Positions 40,988 through 53,340 of a stretch of DNA of 64,000 nucleotides are shown one piece after another. Origin of the DNA: Nephromyces sp. MM_2019 (taxonomy: Eukaryota > Apicomplexa > Aconoidasida > Nephromycida); assembly GCA_015657535.1 (NCBI GenBank), contig JADHZB010001074.1, positions 1 to 64,000 on the forward strand, read 5' to 3'. How positions within the stretch are numbered: position 1 is the stretch's first letter; every line of letters begins with the position of its first letter. The notes under the pieces are model-generated. The model did not search any database. It saw nothing but the letters and a program-made list of their open reading frames with translations, and had not been told where the DNA came from. A program made the translations under genes and the position numbers.

Positions 40988-43900
40988 ATGGCATATGACG
41001 AAGAAGAGAGCAGACAGAAGCAAGCGGGTAAGAGTACTGGAATTCATAAAAAAGCAAAAGTTATGCTAAAGAAACAATTTGGGATAGTCGGAGTGTGTGC
41101 TAAATCCGTGTATCACTTCCTAGCCAGAACTAGATCTTGGGGATTACATTCCAAATATCTTAAAAACTTCATTGCACACACAAAAGATATCTCGTATTTA
41201 CAAGGGGACTTTGTAGTCAATTTCATCATACGTTACACATTATGCATCCTTTAAATCTCGGAAAAAAGACGAACGGCCTAGCGTGATACAGCAGCTTAAA
41301 TACATAATATCTCATATTTGCTAAAATAACTGCATAAATATCTGCCTTGTTTTCCAGAAGCCCCCACACCAGAAGAAGTTACACTCATCAGAGATGCTAT
41401 TATACGTTGCTGCTCTAAAAGGCATAACATCCGCTGTACCTCACTCAAACTCCGCATACAACAGCAAGGTTGCCTCTCAGCAGAGGGGTGACCAACCGAA
41501 AATTGCAGTTACGCTTTGGTCATGAAGAGGAACACATAAAATTACAAAGAAGAGAGGTCAACCCTTTGCCGCAAATCCTGAATTGCAGGGAAGAATAGAT
41601 TTGCCTTCAGCGTTATGCTTCCGGTGTGTGCTAAAGAAGTAGGGGGATAAACTTGTGCAGTTTGCTAGAGAAGGAGTTGAAATACTAGTTTGCTTGAGAA
41701 GGAGGGGTCAAGGTCGTGCACTTTGCTAGAGAAAGAGTAGAACTTGCGCGGTTTGCTAGAGAAGGGGTTGAAACAGTGTACTTTGCTAGACAAGAAAGGG
41801 TTAAACTTGTGTTGGTTGCTAGAGAATGGGCTGAAATAGTGTAGTTTGCTAGAGAAAAGGTAGGAAATGTCGCTAGGGAAAGGGCAAGATCTTTTGGCGG
41901 TAATACCTCCCTACTACATACCATAACAAAGCATGGGGTGCATGACGTATTAGCTTGTTATTAAATAAGAGGCCAAAATGCCTACGAAAGAGGGCAGCTT
42001 AACTCAGGGTACAGGTAAGCTTGGATACTAATTAACTTGCTAGGCAATAAGACTCTGCCAAATTCATTCAAAATTCTTCCAAATTACCTCCAAATTGTGC
42101 CAAATTTCGTCGAACTATCGTACCCTTACACGCCCTTTGCTCACCGCATATAAACAAGTGGCTGGTTATTTAAAGTAACGATAAAACAGGTTTGTAGGAT
42201 CTTCGCCAACTGATAAGGTGGAATGCCGGTGTGAAGTGTCTCAATTGCAGGAGATAGTATGCCTATTTGCGTCATAAAATGAGACAGCTGAATGCAAAGT
42301 GACATATTTCACTGGGAAAACTGTAAGCAATTATATTTTTTAAGATTTTAAATAGGGTGCTAGCATGTCCTCAATTTCACTTTGGATAGCTTGCAAAAAT
42401 TGCTTGGTAATTCGAAAATTTTTCGGCGCAGAAGTCCTAAAGATACGGTTCAAAATTGTTCGTAATAGAACTAAAGACTATATCATAGTAGAGATTTAAT
42501 ATTTTCCACTTGTTGGGTCTAAGGTTTTACCCAGCCACCTTCAATTTCCCATCAACTTTATACACTTCTCTAGTTGGACACGCCACGCGTGAAGCAAGGT
42601 TTTTTTCCGAGCATTGATGCCAAACTTTACTTCGTTATGCTTTTATTGAGTTGCTATATGAGTTCATCTTTATAGCCTCCCCAACCCCCCTTCAAAAAAC
42701 AAGTCAGAATACCCAAAATCAATTTTTATCGAATTCACTAAAGCTTAATCATTGCGGAGCAGTTGAATTAATAAATAGTTGACGATGCAACTCTTACGAA
42801 TTTTATGTGTGGTGAAATGATAATTTAGGATTTATGCCAATAAAGCTACTATTCCTGCGAAAGGGCTCTGCAATTTCCAGCTTTACGTAGGCATGGTAGA
42901 CTATTTTTCAAACTAAAAGGGACCGGCATTGTTACTCGACTAGTTAAATGCTATAAATATAACTCTACCAAAGTACCTTTGTTTCCGACCCTTGAAGTGG
43001 ACTATACTTGGTCACGTGCAATGTAACAATTCTAAAGCTCATCTGCACACACACTCGTACAAGTCGTAATGTGATGTCTGGAAAGACTATCATCGTTGCA
43101 AGCTTTACATAAATTAGCTGCTATTTCGCGACACGCTGCCGGGAAAATTTTGCCGCGTAACATTACTTCATAGTCCTTGCCTAATCAGCATGGGACTGAC
43201 TCCTCAGATCGGGACGAGACATACCCCGCTAGCAGGGCTTAAAAAATTTATCTGTAACTCATCGCTGCAAGCAGGGGTACCATAAATTTGCAGCCACAAA
43301 GGTGGAAATTTTTGTGTGCTAAGGCTTCATACTTTGTTGTGTTTTTTTGATTTTAAGGTTTGTGTCGACTGAGTAGGTTTCAGATATTCGAAAGATTCTA
43401 AATAGCCATTTAAGCCCATTAGTAAGAGCGGTAAAGCAAGAGTCGTTAAGGAAAACAAGGAATTGCGACTTACTAGTCATTGACCACTCTGGCGCAAAAT
43501 TTCATGGAGAAAACGGACATAGTTCTGAAGTTACTCGACAAAAAAGGGTAAATGGTATGGCTTATATTAACGCCGATTCGCTATGGTTCATGCTAAAGAC
43601 CAGATGGAAAAAAAGTTTCATTTCTATACGCAGCACTAGAGAAAGAGTAAACTTCATGGGTATTGAAGGAAGAAGGCGAGCTGTATACCTTTATTTTCAA
43701 AGCCGATCAGAGAATGCTGGCAGCATATATTGTGAATAAGGAAGGGCTTCAAAATTGTACAGAATATTGCATTAGGAAGCTATGGTTGAAACAAGACATG
43801 CGTGAGAAGTTATTTTCTTACGTGTTAACTTGATGATCAAAAAGCCGTTTTAAATTTTACTCGGTGGGATGCCCATTGTTGGGACTTCAAAAGTGACAGG

Positions 43901-46900
43901 GCTCATCAACTTTCTTGTCTTGACTTTTTTTGACTCTTCCATTTATAAGCTCAAGTGAACAAATCTTCTAAACAAATCATAATAAATTTACTGAACAACT
44001 GCGGCTAGCAAATTATTATTCCTTTCTTAAGCACTTGATGGCTTTATGCGTCAATTGGCTATTGATAAATTCATGAGAAAATAATTCTCGTCAGGACGGA
44101 GATATTACGGGAAGAACAGTCTAGATTTCGAAACTTAGAGTAATTGAAGTTTGTGTAGTGATATTTTTCCCCCAACATGCATAGTTTTTTGTCTTGTTTA
44201 CGCAGAATAAGACGAGCCTTGTATTTAAATTCAAGTTTTTCTCCTTTTCATAAGTCTTGTCAAGATGAATAATCGCGAGCTTCTGAAGATACCTGTGGGC
44301 CTGGTATTAGATAGCATTGAAGGTTAGCCAGACTTAGGAAGATGTGCCTCCACAATCGACATTTTCTCTTATATTTTTTAGATGTCGGCTTAATTATGAG
44401 TATTTCATTGATTTTGCTCCCGTAGTTATCAGCGTACATGTCACAAGACCCACAACACGGGCATGTTTCGCTACGGTGTTTGGGTGCACGTTCTTAAACA
44501 TATAATTGACAGAGATGCGGATGCCGATGAAATAAATGCTTCTTGATATTTCGTCCTAGCTGTATCTGCCCGTCCACTTCTTTTCTGCGCAACCAATAAC
44601 AATAACTTCTACTTTTCAAAATTACAGGGATTCTTCAATACGTCCATGAACAAGCCTGCTTTTACAATGCTAGTACCCTTCAAGCACTCCAACTATGCTA
44701 TATGGAAACTAGTAATTTGTTTTAATCGTGATTTATCTCTCTATTTGATATCCTTTTGCAAAGCCTGTGCTCTTGAACATTGGAATCTAGTATTCCTAGA
44801 CCTTCAATGTTTGCACCAATTGTATAGCTTGAGTGGCCGTAAGAGATATTCGGAAGTTTTAAGTATAAGACTTGAATAATACTCTTTTCAGGTCTAAACA
44901 TTTGGTTGCCGTCTATACTGAAGACCAACGGTTTACACCCTCAAGTTATCTGGTGTACTTCAAAGGCTTTGGCAAAATCGGTTGACTCACGCACCAGTGG
45001 AGGCCTACAGATCATTTATGATGAAGTCCCAATCCCTTTCACGCATGAAAGTATTTGCAGCTCATCTCCCACAGACAGCAGTAACAAAATGAGAAGCCTT
45101 TTCAACTTGCTGCACCGATCTGATATTCATGGGATAGTAATTTGCTGCCATGAGGCCCTCGAGGTAAGCGCCAGAAAAGGCAGCTTTGGATAATCCTTCC
45201 ATACTGTAATCTTACGGGTTGGTCCTACAATAGAATAAATTACGTTAGGAACCCATTAAGTATGTCTAGCGCATAGTTTTGTGCATCAAGATGCTTTCAT
45301 TAGGGGATTGAATAACCTCTAACTAGGAATATATTATTTAATGAGCTATATTTAAAAGGAAAGTGATTCAAGTTCGAGCTACATACAAAAAAATGCGGAG
45401 TGAGCACAAAATTTTCAAACAGGACCTTTTTTCCTCGCAATATATAAAACTATGACGCAAGTTATATACTTAAGTGGACTTTTTAAAGGAAGGTTATACA
45501 GCATGTGGAGAATGGAGTCCTTGGAGTACAAATCATTCACTGTAAACTTCTCAAAGATTTTTTGCTACCTAAACTTAGCAGCTCTGGGGTAGAATCTATT
45601 CTTTTTCAAGGGTAGACTTTTAGGAGTCCAATGTGACTTAGCAGAAAATGATCTAAAGTAAATCATTATATGACACTTTTTAACGGTGTAGATATAATAA
45701 ATGAACGAGTTACGCTATATATATATTTACTAAGGATTATATATGCAGTATGCAGACACGGATCATTCAGTTTACATAATGAAATAAAGACCTGTAAGGC
45801 ACAGCAGCTTCTCCTTACCACTGAATTTTTTCTTGTATCGTAGCGGCTTTAGCTCTTATTTAATCTTCCTGAAGCTGTTCAACGGCCTGACGGGTTTGGC
45901 CGCTGTTAGTATAATGATCTATCCTAGAAAACTTTAAAAAAGTATATAACCCCTTAATGGGCGTGCTCGCATGACCATAGATTTTACTTACCATACTCCG
46001 CTAGAGGTATTTCTCTCTTCAAGAAAATATCGGAGTCAAAATACTCTCATCCGAAAGGTCAGGCGATGCACGCCTATGCACCCAAAATGTTGCTAGCAAC
46101 ACACCGATACGGCAAAAAAAATACTGGTATGCCGAAGAACCAAGAAGCATAAGAATCTTGCAAATTAATCACTAGTGGTAGAGTGCTTCAATTTCTTCTC
46201 AAGCTTGCATGATAAAACCTCAAGGGATTATCGCATTAATAATTGAAAGCAGCTTTGTGTGATTCGAGATTTCAAAGGAATGATGTACCCGGAGAAAATT
46301 TTAAGAGTGCTTTGCCTCGGTGCTATACTTTCCTGTAGTTTTGACAGCTAGTTTTAGGAGTAAAATGCCTTCTTGTGTACTTCATGCAGCTTTTCATACT
46401 GGAGCATCTATTGAAGAAGACTAATAAGCATGTTTTCAATACCGCTGCTCCATCATACGACCACCAAACTATTGTGCACTTAGCACAGTTGTATGAATGC
46501 TCTTCAATGGAAGTGGCAGAAGCTTCTCCAAACAGACCACGGATATGGGATATCCTAAGGAATCATATTAACGAAACTGCCTGGAAACATGTGAGCCTCC
46601 GTATGCTTTGCGATAAAGCGTTCTCATCATATAATAAGTAAATTTTACAATAAAAGTAGTGATGTTGGATGCTATCTTATATTCGCTCAAGTAATAACGG
46701 ATTTTTAATGCAAGTGCCAAACACAAAGATTCTTAATTATAATAGCAACGAAACAACGTTATCAAAGCTACCATGGTGCTAAAGCTCAAAATTATATTTG
46801 TAAGTTCTCCCGCCCATATAGCGGCAGGAAAGGCAATTATTTTGGTAATTTTTTTCATGTATCAATTACTTACTGTAAACCGTGATGTACTAGGTATAAC

Positions 46901-49900
46901 TAAGTGTATGGGGAATGGAGTCATTGTGAAAGCTACAATTCTATTTAGAACTCAACTTTGTAACTTTGAACTGTGGAATGTATGTGCAGCTTAGTAGAGT
47001 GAGGATAACAGTGACCCCTTATATTTAAGCCTTCATTTTAGGAGTTCAATGTATTAGCTAGAGTATGTGATGCCTGTGTCGCTATAATTCTTTATTGCAG
47101 GCAAAGGCAGTCACCGAGGAAATAGGAAATATTATTGGGTGTGAAATAAGGTGTAAGTAGGAACCTCCAACAGAAATTATATCTATAATTCTTTTTAATT
47201 TTTATTTCAACATTTTTTTAATTGCTTCCCTATTCAATATAAAACTAGGAGTCGAATTTATATCTATTCTATATTTTATGCTAGATTTGCGGCACAATCA
47301 TTTGGTATATCCTCCTTTTTTTTATAAGTTAAACTACCATTATTACACTAAGAGTATGAGCCTATCTTCACATCAGCCCACATTCTATGAATTTCGTATC
47401 TTGAAAATTACATTCAAATAGTTTGTTAATTTAATTTTAAATTTAAGTGGAAATTAAGGTAAAGTATTATTTTAGCCTGAAGCTAGGTCTTGAAGATAAT
47501 AAAAAAAAGGCTGCCATGAGTGGATTACGCAAAAAAACATAAGCATTCATATTTTAATTATAAAGAAAAAATTCAATAAAAAAGCATAACGAAGAAAGCT
47601 TTATCTCGTGAAAAATTGAAGCTTTTAATGCATCGCTCAGCCAAATTAAAATGCCGAGAAAGTTCACTAAAAACTGAAAGAGCTACGAAGATCTTTAGCA
47701 ACACGTGTCACGATTTATGAACAGGACGTCATATTTACGAAAATCACTTGAAAAGGGGTCTCATAGTTGAGAATAAAGAGAATGATTAAAACGATTCATA
47801 AAACTCTGAGGCTGATTCTTTCGTAGTTTGCTCTATCTAAAACTGCTAGCTAACTTCCGTTGATAAATTATCCCAGGCGTAGTAAAACGGAACTAATCCC
47901 GTTAGTTCTGTTAGTTATACAATGAAAATAGTATAAATTATTAAGAGTTATTTTGCGACAAGCTTACGTTTCTGAGTATAGATTAATGCTATTTTTTGCT
48001 CCTCAGTGCCTCATTTATACTTGACTCCCTACTACAATGTCTAATACTGCACATAAATCCATAAACTCTATCCAGGTAACAGTCATTTTATTTATTGAAT
48101 TTGGATTGATAGAGTTGAGATTTTTTTTGACAATTACAGTAAGCGCAATAGAGGTTATAATTCGGTTATTCCCATTCTGATCATGTATATTATATGTTGT
48201 TTTTACCGTTATGAATAAAACTTTCACTAACAATAAGCTCCATCCAAAAAGCATTCCGGTCCTGCTCGCTGTAAATTTCTACTGCTGTAAAAAAATATTG
48301 CCTATATAATGCAGCATGCAACGAAATAAACGAGCGGTACCCGGATGGTTCGTATAGTTTCCTAGGAAAAAAAAAAACTCGAGGTAATAACCGCTTCAAA
48401 ATATTAGAATTGAAGGTATCTTTAGTGGCCCGAGGTGCATATTAAAACTCCTTAATGAAAAGGAATGCCAATGCAAGCTCATTAAAGCGTAGTCATTAAA
48501 ATAAATGCCTCTCCAAAATCCTCATAATTGTTCATTTTCAGGTGCTCTTCTGGAAATGTGTGCGGAATTTATTATTCTCCTAGAGATGCTAATAGGTAGG
48601 AATGGTAGAACCTACACAAAGTATTCATGCAAAAAATTTTCTATAGAAATAAGAATAGCTGATGACCATTCAGGTCTTTCTTTTACAAGTTGAATTGTCG
48701 AGGTCTTTCCCGCTTTTAGGAACACGCCTGCACACCTTGCATGAATTTTTGCCGGCATATATGCATTTTTCAGCCCTCATATTTTTGCTTTTTCTTGTGT
48801 AGTCGGGGCATCCACCCGGGCTTGAAGCACTTTTTCTAAAATTTTTAGTATCAGAGAGCTTCTCCTGCGTACGCGTGCAATGAAAAACTCTGCGTACTTC
48901 CTCTCTTTTGCGGCTAGATATCTTATTAAAATACATCATAATAAGATTTTTTCAGGAAGCATAGAATCAGTAAACGTGGCGCCAACAGAGGATGTCGAAG
49001 GTAAGAAAATTTAGCCGCCACGTGCCATATGGCCTCGCACATGTCTGTGCTTGATGCGAGCCTGATCATTAGAAACTAATCAATGAAAGGATTACAAACT
49101 AAGCGATTTTCTCCGTAAAGAAATTCAATGATAGCATTAACCACCATGAATAAAGCTCAAGATATATCCACGGCGAGAACAAGGCAATCATAAAACAAGT
49201 TAAAAAGCATCGAGCTAATTTTCTAACGAAAATGTGAAATATGTGCATGGGAAGCGTGTAAAGGAAGAACTAAAGAATCAGCACCCTCATACCGCTTGTA
49301 ATTTACGACAATAGCAGAAAGAAATATGATTTATCTGATGGCTTTGCCTCTAAGGGTTTCTACAAGACGGGCTTACCAGCTGTGCTTCAGAATAGAGGTT
49401 GACAACCAACATCTGCGCTTTATTCAATTATCCGCTCAAAAGGCTGCACAGAGCTTGTTTGTGCAAAAATACATTTTATTAATTACAGCACAACTCTACT
49501 ACATGGGCCTTTAGCGCGGATATTCCATCTTTTCTATCCGAAAACAGTTTCACTAATTTCTGGATTAGATTTAGTACTTCAACAATAGAGCAAAGGCATA
49601 TGAGTAATTGCCACCTTTTTCCGTCTTCATGTACTGCCATGGCGCAGCATATTAGTATTGGCCATATGATGATACCATAATCTGCTAAGCATGGATGTAC
49701 TCATTGCTTTTCCACAAACTTACACACCTACTTTCCTGTTCCAAATCGAAGACCTCTTTTTGCTAAAATCTTGGATAGAGCATTTAGCACAATATCCCAA
49801 CACGGGTCTAAAAAATTTATATCTAAACGCTTATGCTGTCGCCCAGAGGATAAAGATAACAACGGAAGATCAAACGAAACACCCCAGATTTCGTCAAACC

Positions 49901-49939
49901 TCAAAAAAGGAATGCTTCAGCAGAGCGTTGCCTTCTTAA
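40988..49939 (+). CDS. Multi-exon helical protein, unrecognised
   Basis: Starts MAYDEEESRQKQA (40988-41027, donor GTAAGA). Next exon 41358-41468 (after TTGTTTTCCAG; EAPTPEEVTLIRDAIIRCC), then 44628-44711, 44892-45163, 46390-46590, 47101-47152, 48542-48595, 48956-49000 and 49779-49939 ending in TAA. Every listed junction agrees in phase; most have strong sites (TTACAG, TTTTCAG, GTAAGC, GTGAGC, GTAAGT). The join 41468 to 44628 spans 3.2 kb with a weak GTTGCC donor. It may hide an exon at about 43418-43547 (LLVIDHSGAKFHGENG), or the first two exons may form a small gene ending at TGA 41491. Residues include GLHPQVIWCTSKALAKSVDS and HGIVICCHEALELFILEHLL. No signal peptide or membrane span. Introns are 0.2-3.2 kb without TG repeats. 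Family not recognised. Confidence 0.6.
41661..41890. repeat. Degenerate minisatellite, 8 units of 25-34 nt (TTTGCTAGAGAA)
   Basis: Copies of TTTGCTAGAGAA or close variants start near 41661, 41689, 41722, 41752, 41782, 41816, 41845 and 41870, with spacers containing GTTGAAA/GTGCAG-like sequence. It sits in the first long intron of the plus-strand gene. The minus strand is open across it and would encode SLAKYTVSTP-like repeats, but no splice or start context supports that. Confidence 0.88.
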
Positions 49940-50399
49940 ACGGTCAAATTACCTTCACTACCGGATGCGAACTGATTTTTTCTTTCATCAACGTTGAAAA
50001 GCCAGTTGATATGCAATTCACTCTTTGGGGAACCGCTGGAGTCCTACAGGTCCAGAGGACGGGGGGAAAGCCGGGTAAGCACTCCGAAAATGAAACGTAC
50101 AGGTCAGGGAGTACGTGGGGATCTAAAAGTTATTAAGGCGAATAGAATTTGACCACTTAGTACGCTTCGCAGACTTCAGAAGCGTGAAACTTGAAACTTC
50201 TCGCTAGTGTTCCAGGAAGCTTATTCTTACCATGCTGAGAGATTAAAATTGAATTCAGACATTTTAGGAATATAAAGAGGATAGACGATGGAAATGTTGT
50301 TTTCCAAAGGGGAGAAATATATAAGAATAACTAAGCTTGTGGTACGAACAGTTTGGAGGTCATGGATTAGCTTTTGCCGCTTTTTCGGTTTCTTATTGT

Positions 50400-50864
50400 A
50401 GCTTTTTGCATACTACTTCCATCAAGCGTGAGCTTTTGCATCCTCTGTATTACTCAGTTTACGAAGTGCGTAGGGACCTTCGTCACTTTGAACACCCGAG
50501 GAGTTACCAGATGGATGGTATAGTGAACAGCTTGCAGGTAAACCGAACTGGCTGCATTGCAGCTGCAGCTGTCATTTTGTATGAGTTGGCTGGTCATGTA
50601 ATCTATATTTATGGGGATCTCGTGAGCTCACGCGATGCCGGAAATAGTCCCCTAGAAGACAAAGCCTACTGTGTCATAAAAAAGCAATTTATATTCATGC
50701 ATCTATCCGCGTTCTGCAGAATAAGCCCCACAGCTGGGTGTCAACTTTACATTTTGATTGGTCTCCATTTCCACCGTATTCGTATCGAGCCTATCCAATC
50801 TTCTAGTTCACCAAATTCCAGATTTCATACCGACACTACTACTCCTAACCATGAAGCAATCTAG
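50400..50864 (+). CDS. Exon candidates downstream of the helical-protein gene
   Basis: After a strong polypyrimidine acceptor (TTTTTCGGTTTCTTATTGTAG, about 50399) the frame continues FLHTTSIKRELLHPLYYSVY and on to QMDGIVNSLQ, where GTAAAC follows (50538). A second block after TTCTGCAG (about 50727) is open in two frames, one beginning NKPHSWVSTLHFDWSPFPPY and one ending at TAG 50864. The exact structure is unresolved. This could be the start of a separate plus-strand gene or the 3' part of the previous one through an alternative exon at 49.9-50.07 kb (frame VAFLNGQITFTTGCELIF). Confidence 0.38.
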   Translation, partial: SFLHTTSIKRELLHPLYYSVYEVRRDLRHFEHPRSYQMDGIVNSLQVNRTGCIAAAAVILYELAGHVIYIYGDLVSSRDAGNSPLEDKAYCVIKKQFIFMHLSAFCRISPTAGCQLYILIGLHFHRIRIEPIQSSSSPNSRFHTDTTTPNHEAI

Positions 50865-51109
50865 ATAAGAATCACTCAACCCGCAAAAAGTTGACGGGAT
50901 AATTGAGAAGCAAAAATAATCTTAACCTATGACTCCCTACATAGTTGCTCTTGAATTTCTTTCATTTATCTTAGAAGCAGTCGCTTACAAGCTTGCCATA
51001 TTCCTTCAAATTTCAACCTTCATTCTCAAGCATAGCAATGCGAAAACTCACTTAAAGATTTTCACCACTTTTGCCAGTGTAATATACTTGAATTCGGTGT
51101 ATCCTGCAG

Positions 51110-52281
51110 AGTTGGAATGATTCCATTCAAAGCGGGACGCCAGCAGCCAGGCAAGGGCTGCTTTGGCTGCACCGGGCAGCAGTCATCGCCCAAGAAATGG
51201 TCACCGTGAACGGAGGACTAATTCAAGTGGAGTAAGTTTGCTAAACAAACACAAAATAATATAGTAAGGCTAATATATCATTATAAATTAATTGATTAGA
51301 TTTGTAGCGTAATAAATTTTTTATGCTGCATGCTTTCCCCACCAACGCACTTCCAGGCAGTTCGTCGGAACTCTATTTTTCAAAAAGTATCCGCCGCATG
51401 TGTACACGGGATGAACATAAATTTTTCTGGCGAAAGACAACAGTAGCATCTTATCCTTGCTCTAAGACCTAATATATGCAAAGCACAGAATATGAAAATG
51501 GGAATTTTTATTAGGTAACAGTTTAATTTGTGACTGTTTTTAAGCGATAAGAACCATTGGATAAATGCGCTGGGGTATTAGACCTCGGCAGCATCAATAT
51601 TTCCTGTACTATAAGATCCCTTATTAGGTATGATAGTGAAATCGGGTGATTTTTAAAACCAAACGAAATTGTACCATTTTGTTCAAAAAGAGTTATGGTA
51701 TACGATAGATTACTCCAACTATTACCAAAAGAAATATAGTATCGCAAATACATATTATAGAATCAAAAATATCAAAAGATATATTATACAAGGAAGGTAA
51801 AACAAAATTTCAACAATTAGCAGAAAGTTTAGATGATGCAATGCCAGCACACCAGCAGATGTGCGTTATGGAGCACTCAACCACGCCAGCCTAAGATTCT
51901 ACGCATACTTGCGAGAACTCCGGCAAAATTTCCCTGTTGGGCTCTGGCGCAAGTTCAAATTCACCTGCGGTTATCTCCATTCCCCTGCACTAGCTGGTGC
52001 AATTTGTGTACGTTGCCCGAATCACTGGCAAGCATCCTTAGCAACCAGCCTACGTGCTCTAAAGCAGCGGGAAAAATATGTGTGTGTCTTCTTTCAGGAA
52101 AGGGAAAAACCTGCGAAAGGATTCCCAGGAAACCCTTGGTGAAGAGCTCGAAACATCTCTCAAAGGATATTCCAACGCAATTGAATTCTGTGAAGCTCAC
52201 CTACTGGAAACACCGAAGAAGCAAATAACAAAAGATTCAACCTCTGAAAGAATAACAGGAGAGCCGATAGTTGAAGCATAA
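51110..52281 (+). CDS. Exon plus terminal exon, all three frames open; product unrecognised
   Basis: Exon 51110-51231 (after TATCCTGCAG, before GTAAGT) reads SWNDSIQSGTPAARQGLLWL and ends in phase 2. The next acceptor is CACCAGCAG at 51858 (a CAGCAG tandem, so 51856 or 51859). The phase-consistent frame runs to TAA at 52228 and is Cys-rich. A second frame (RYGALNHASLRFYAYLRELR) is open to 52142 and looks more protein-like. A third (KGKNLRKDSQETLGEELETS) is open to 52281 after an excellent acceptor (TGTGTGTCTTCTTTCAG at 52097). Which frame is used cannot be settled by eye. Confidence 0.4.
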
Positions 52282-52308
52282 ACTAACCGCTGCTTCTTCC
52301 GAGAGCCG

Positions 52309-52358
52309 GAAGTCACATAACCCACCATGCTTTTTGACCATGGTGGATAAATGACTTC
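52309..52358. terminator. Two-part inverted repeat just downstream of plus-strand gene end
   Basis: GAAGTCA (52309-52315) pairs with TGACTTC (52352-52358), and inside it CCACCATG (52322-52329) pairs perfectly with CATGGTGG (52339-52346) around a 9-nt loop. It begins 28 nt after the latest possible stop at 52281. It could be a 3' UTR hairpin or the remnant of a small inverted-repeat element. Calling it a terminator is a positional guess. Confidence 0.4.
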
Positions 52359-52940
52359 TTATCAATTTATGTATGCATTTCAAGAAGTTGTTTAAATGTG
52401 CTATTCAATGGAATTTCGATTTTATATGGAATGCTCTCATTTGGAGTACATGAAACACTCTTATCTGCTATCCTATGTAGTAAGAACATATCATTCTTGC
52501 TCAGTACAACTCAAAAACAGCGAGGTTTATCACAAGCCTTGGGCTTGTGGAACCGTTAGAATAGATAGAAGCTTGTGAAAATTGCAGCGATGTAGAGATG
52601 CGCGTAACCGCAAATTAAAAGTGAAAAAAAGGAAGAAAAAAGTTAATTACTCCGGCCCCCTCCCGAGGTAAATTTTCAAATGGAAAAAGAAAGGACGAAA
52701 AATTGATTCAAATATACAAATAAAAAAATAAAAATTTTAATTAGAAATGAACTTTTCTTCTGTTTTAACTTCAGGTCAACTTAAATGAGAAAATAACATT
52801 TAAAATGTTTTTGTTTGATCATAAACGACGATATGCAGTGGTAGCATAGACGGAAGGTTTTTATAAAAAGAAAATATACTAATATTATTTGATTTTGAGA
52901 TTAACCTAATATCAAATACTGATTTTTTCCATAAGGTTAA
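52359..52940. other. No gene seen
   Basis: AT-rich stretch, strongly A-rich at 52620-52750, without exon-like blocks. Presumed intergenic between convergent transcription units. Confidence 0.5.
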
Positions 52941-53340
52941 TATGCATCAAGCCAAACTACGGTTTGGGGGCTAGGAGTATGGTGGATACCACGCCAGGCG
53001 AGCTTCATTCGCATTGCAATTAGGCATTACAAAAAAGGACAAGCGCAAAAGTATACAAACACGCATAAGGGCAAAAAAAGCCCAGACGCGCACAATCACG
53101 CACGGACAAGAAAAAAAACCGAAACACGCACACACGGATAAAAAAAACCCAAACTCACACGAACACACGCAGATACCCAAACACACAATCACACCTACCT
53201 CCTCCCACGAATAAGTAAAATTACGCCTTATTGCAGTATCTCCGTGGCACAATTCACCCAAATCTTACATATGAAACATAACGCCAGTAAAGGCGAATTT
53301 CGTGCAGCCTGAATCGACCTTTGCCATAAATTTGCGCTGC
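52941..53340 (-). CDS. Small minus-strand gene candidate with one TG-rich intron
   Basis: A block around 53270-53202 encodes LGELCHGDTAIRRNFTYSWE and ends at GTAGGTGTG; the intron (53201 to about 53005) is TG-rich in the sense direction. A following block LAWRGIHHTPSPQTVVWLDA joins in phase 0 and ends at TAA near 52941. Upstream, an ATG at about 53328 gives MAKVDSGCTKFAFTGVMFH, ending at a GTAAGA donor, but the junction to the next block was not resolved. The TG intron on this strand is what argues for a gene here. Product unknown. Confidence 0.35.

Noticed and set aside
48542..49000. Alternative frame CSSGNVCGIYYSPRDANR across two exons
   Set aside because: It needs a GTGTAA donor at 47151; the GTAAGT two bases later is stronger and gives a continuous frame to the stop at 49939.
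52066..52097. An 18-nt intron (GTGTGTGTCTTCTTTCAG)
   Set aside because: Its length is a multiple of three and does not repair the frame; the AG is more likely an acceptor for a longer alternative intron or unused.
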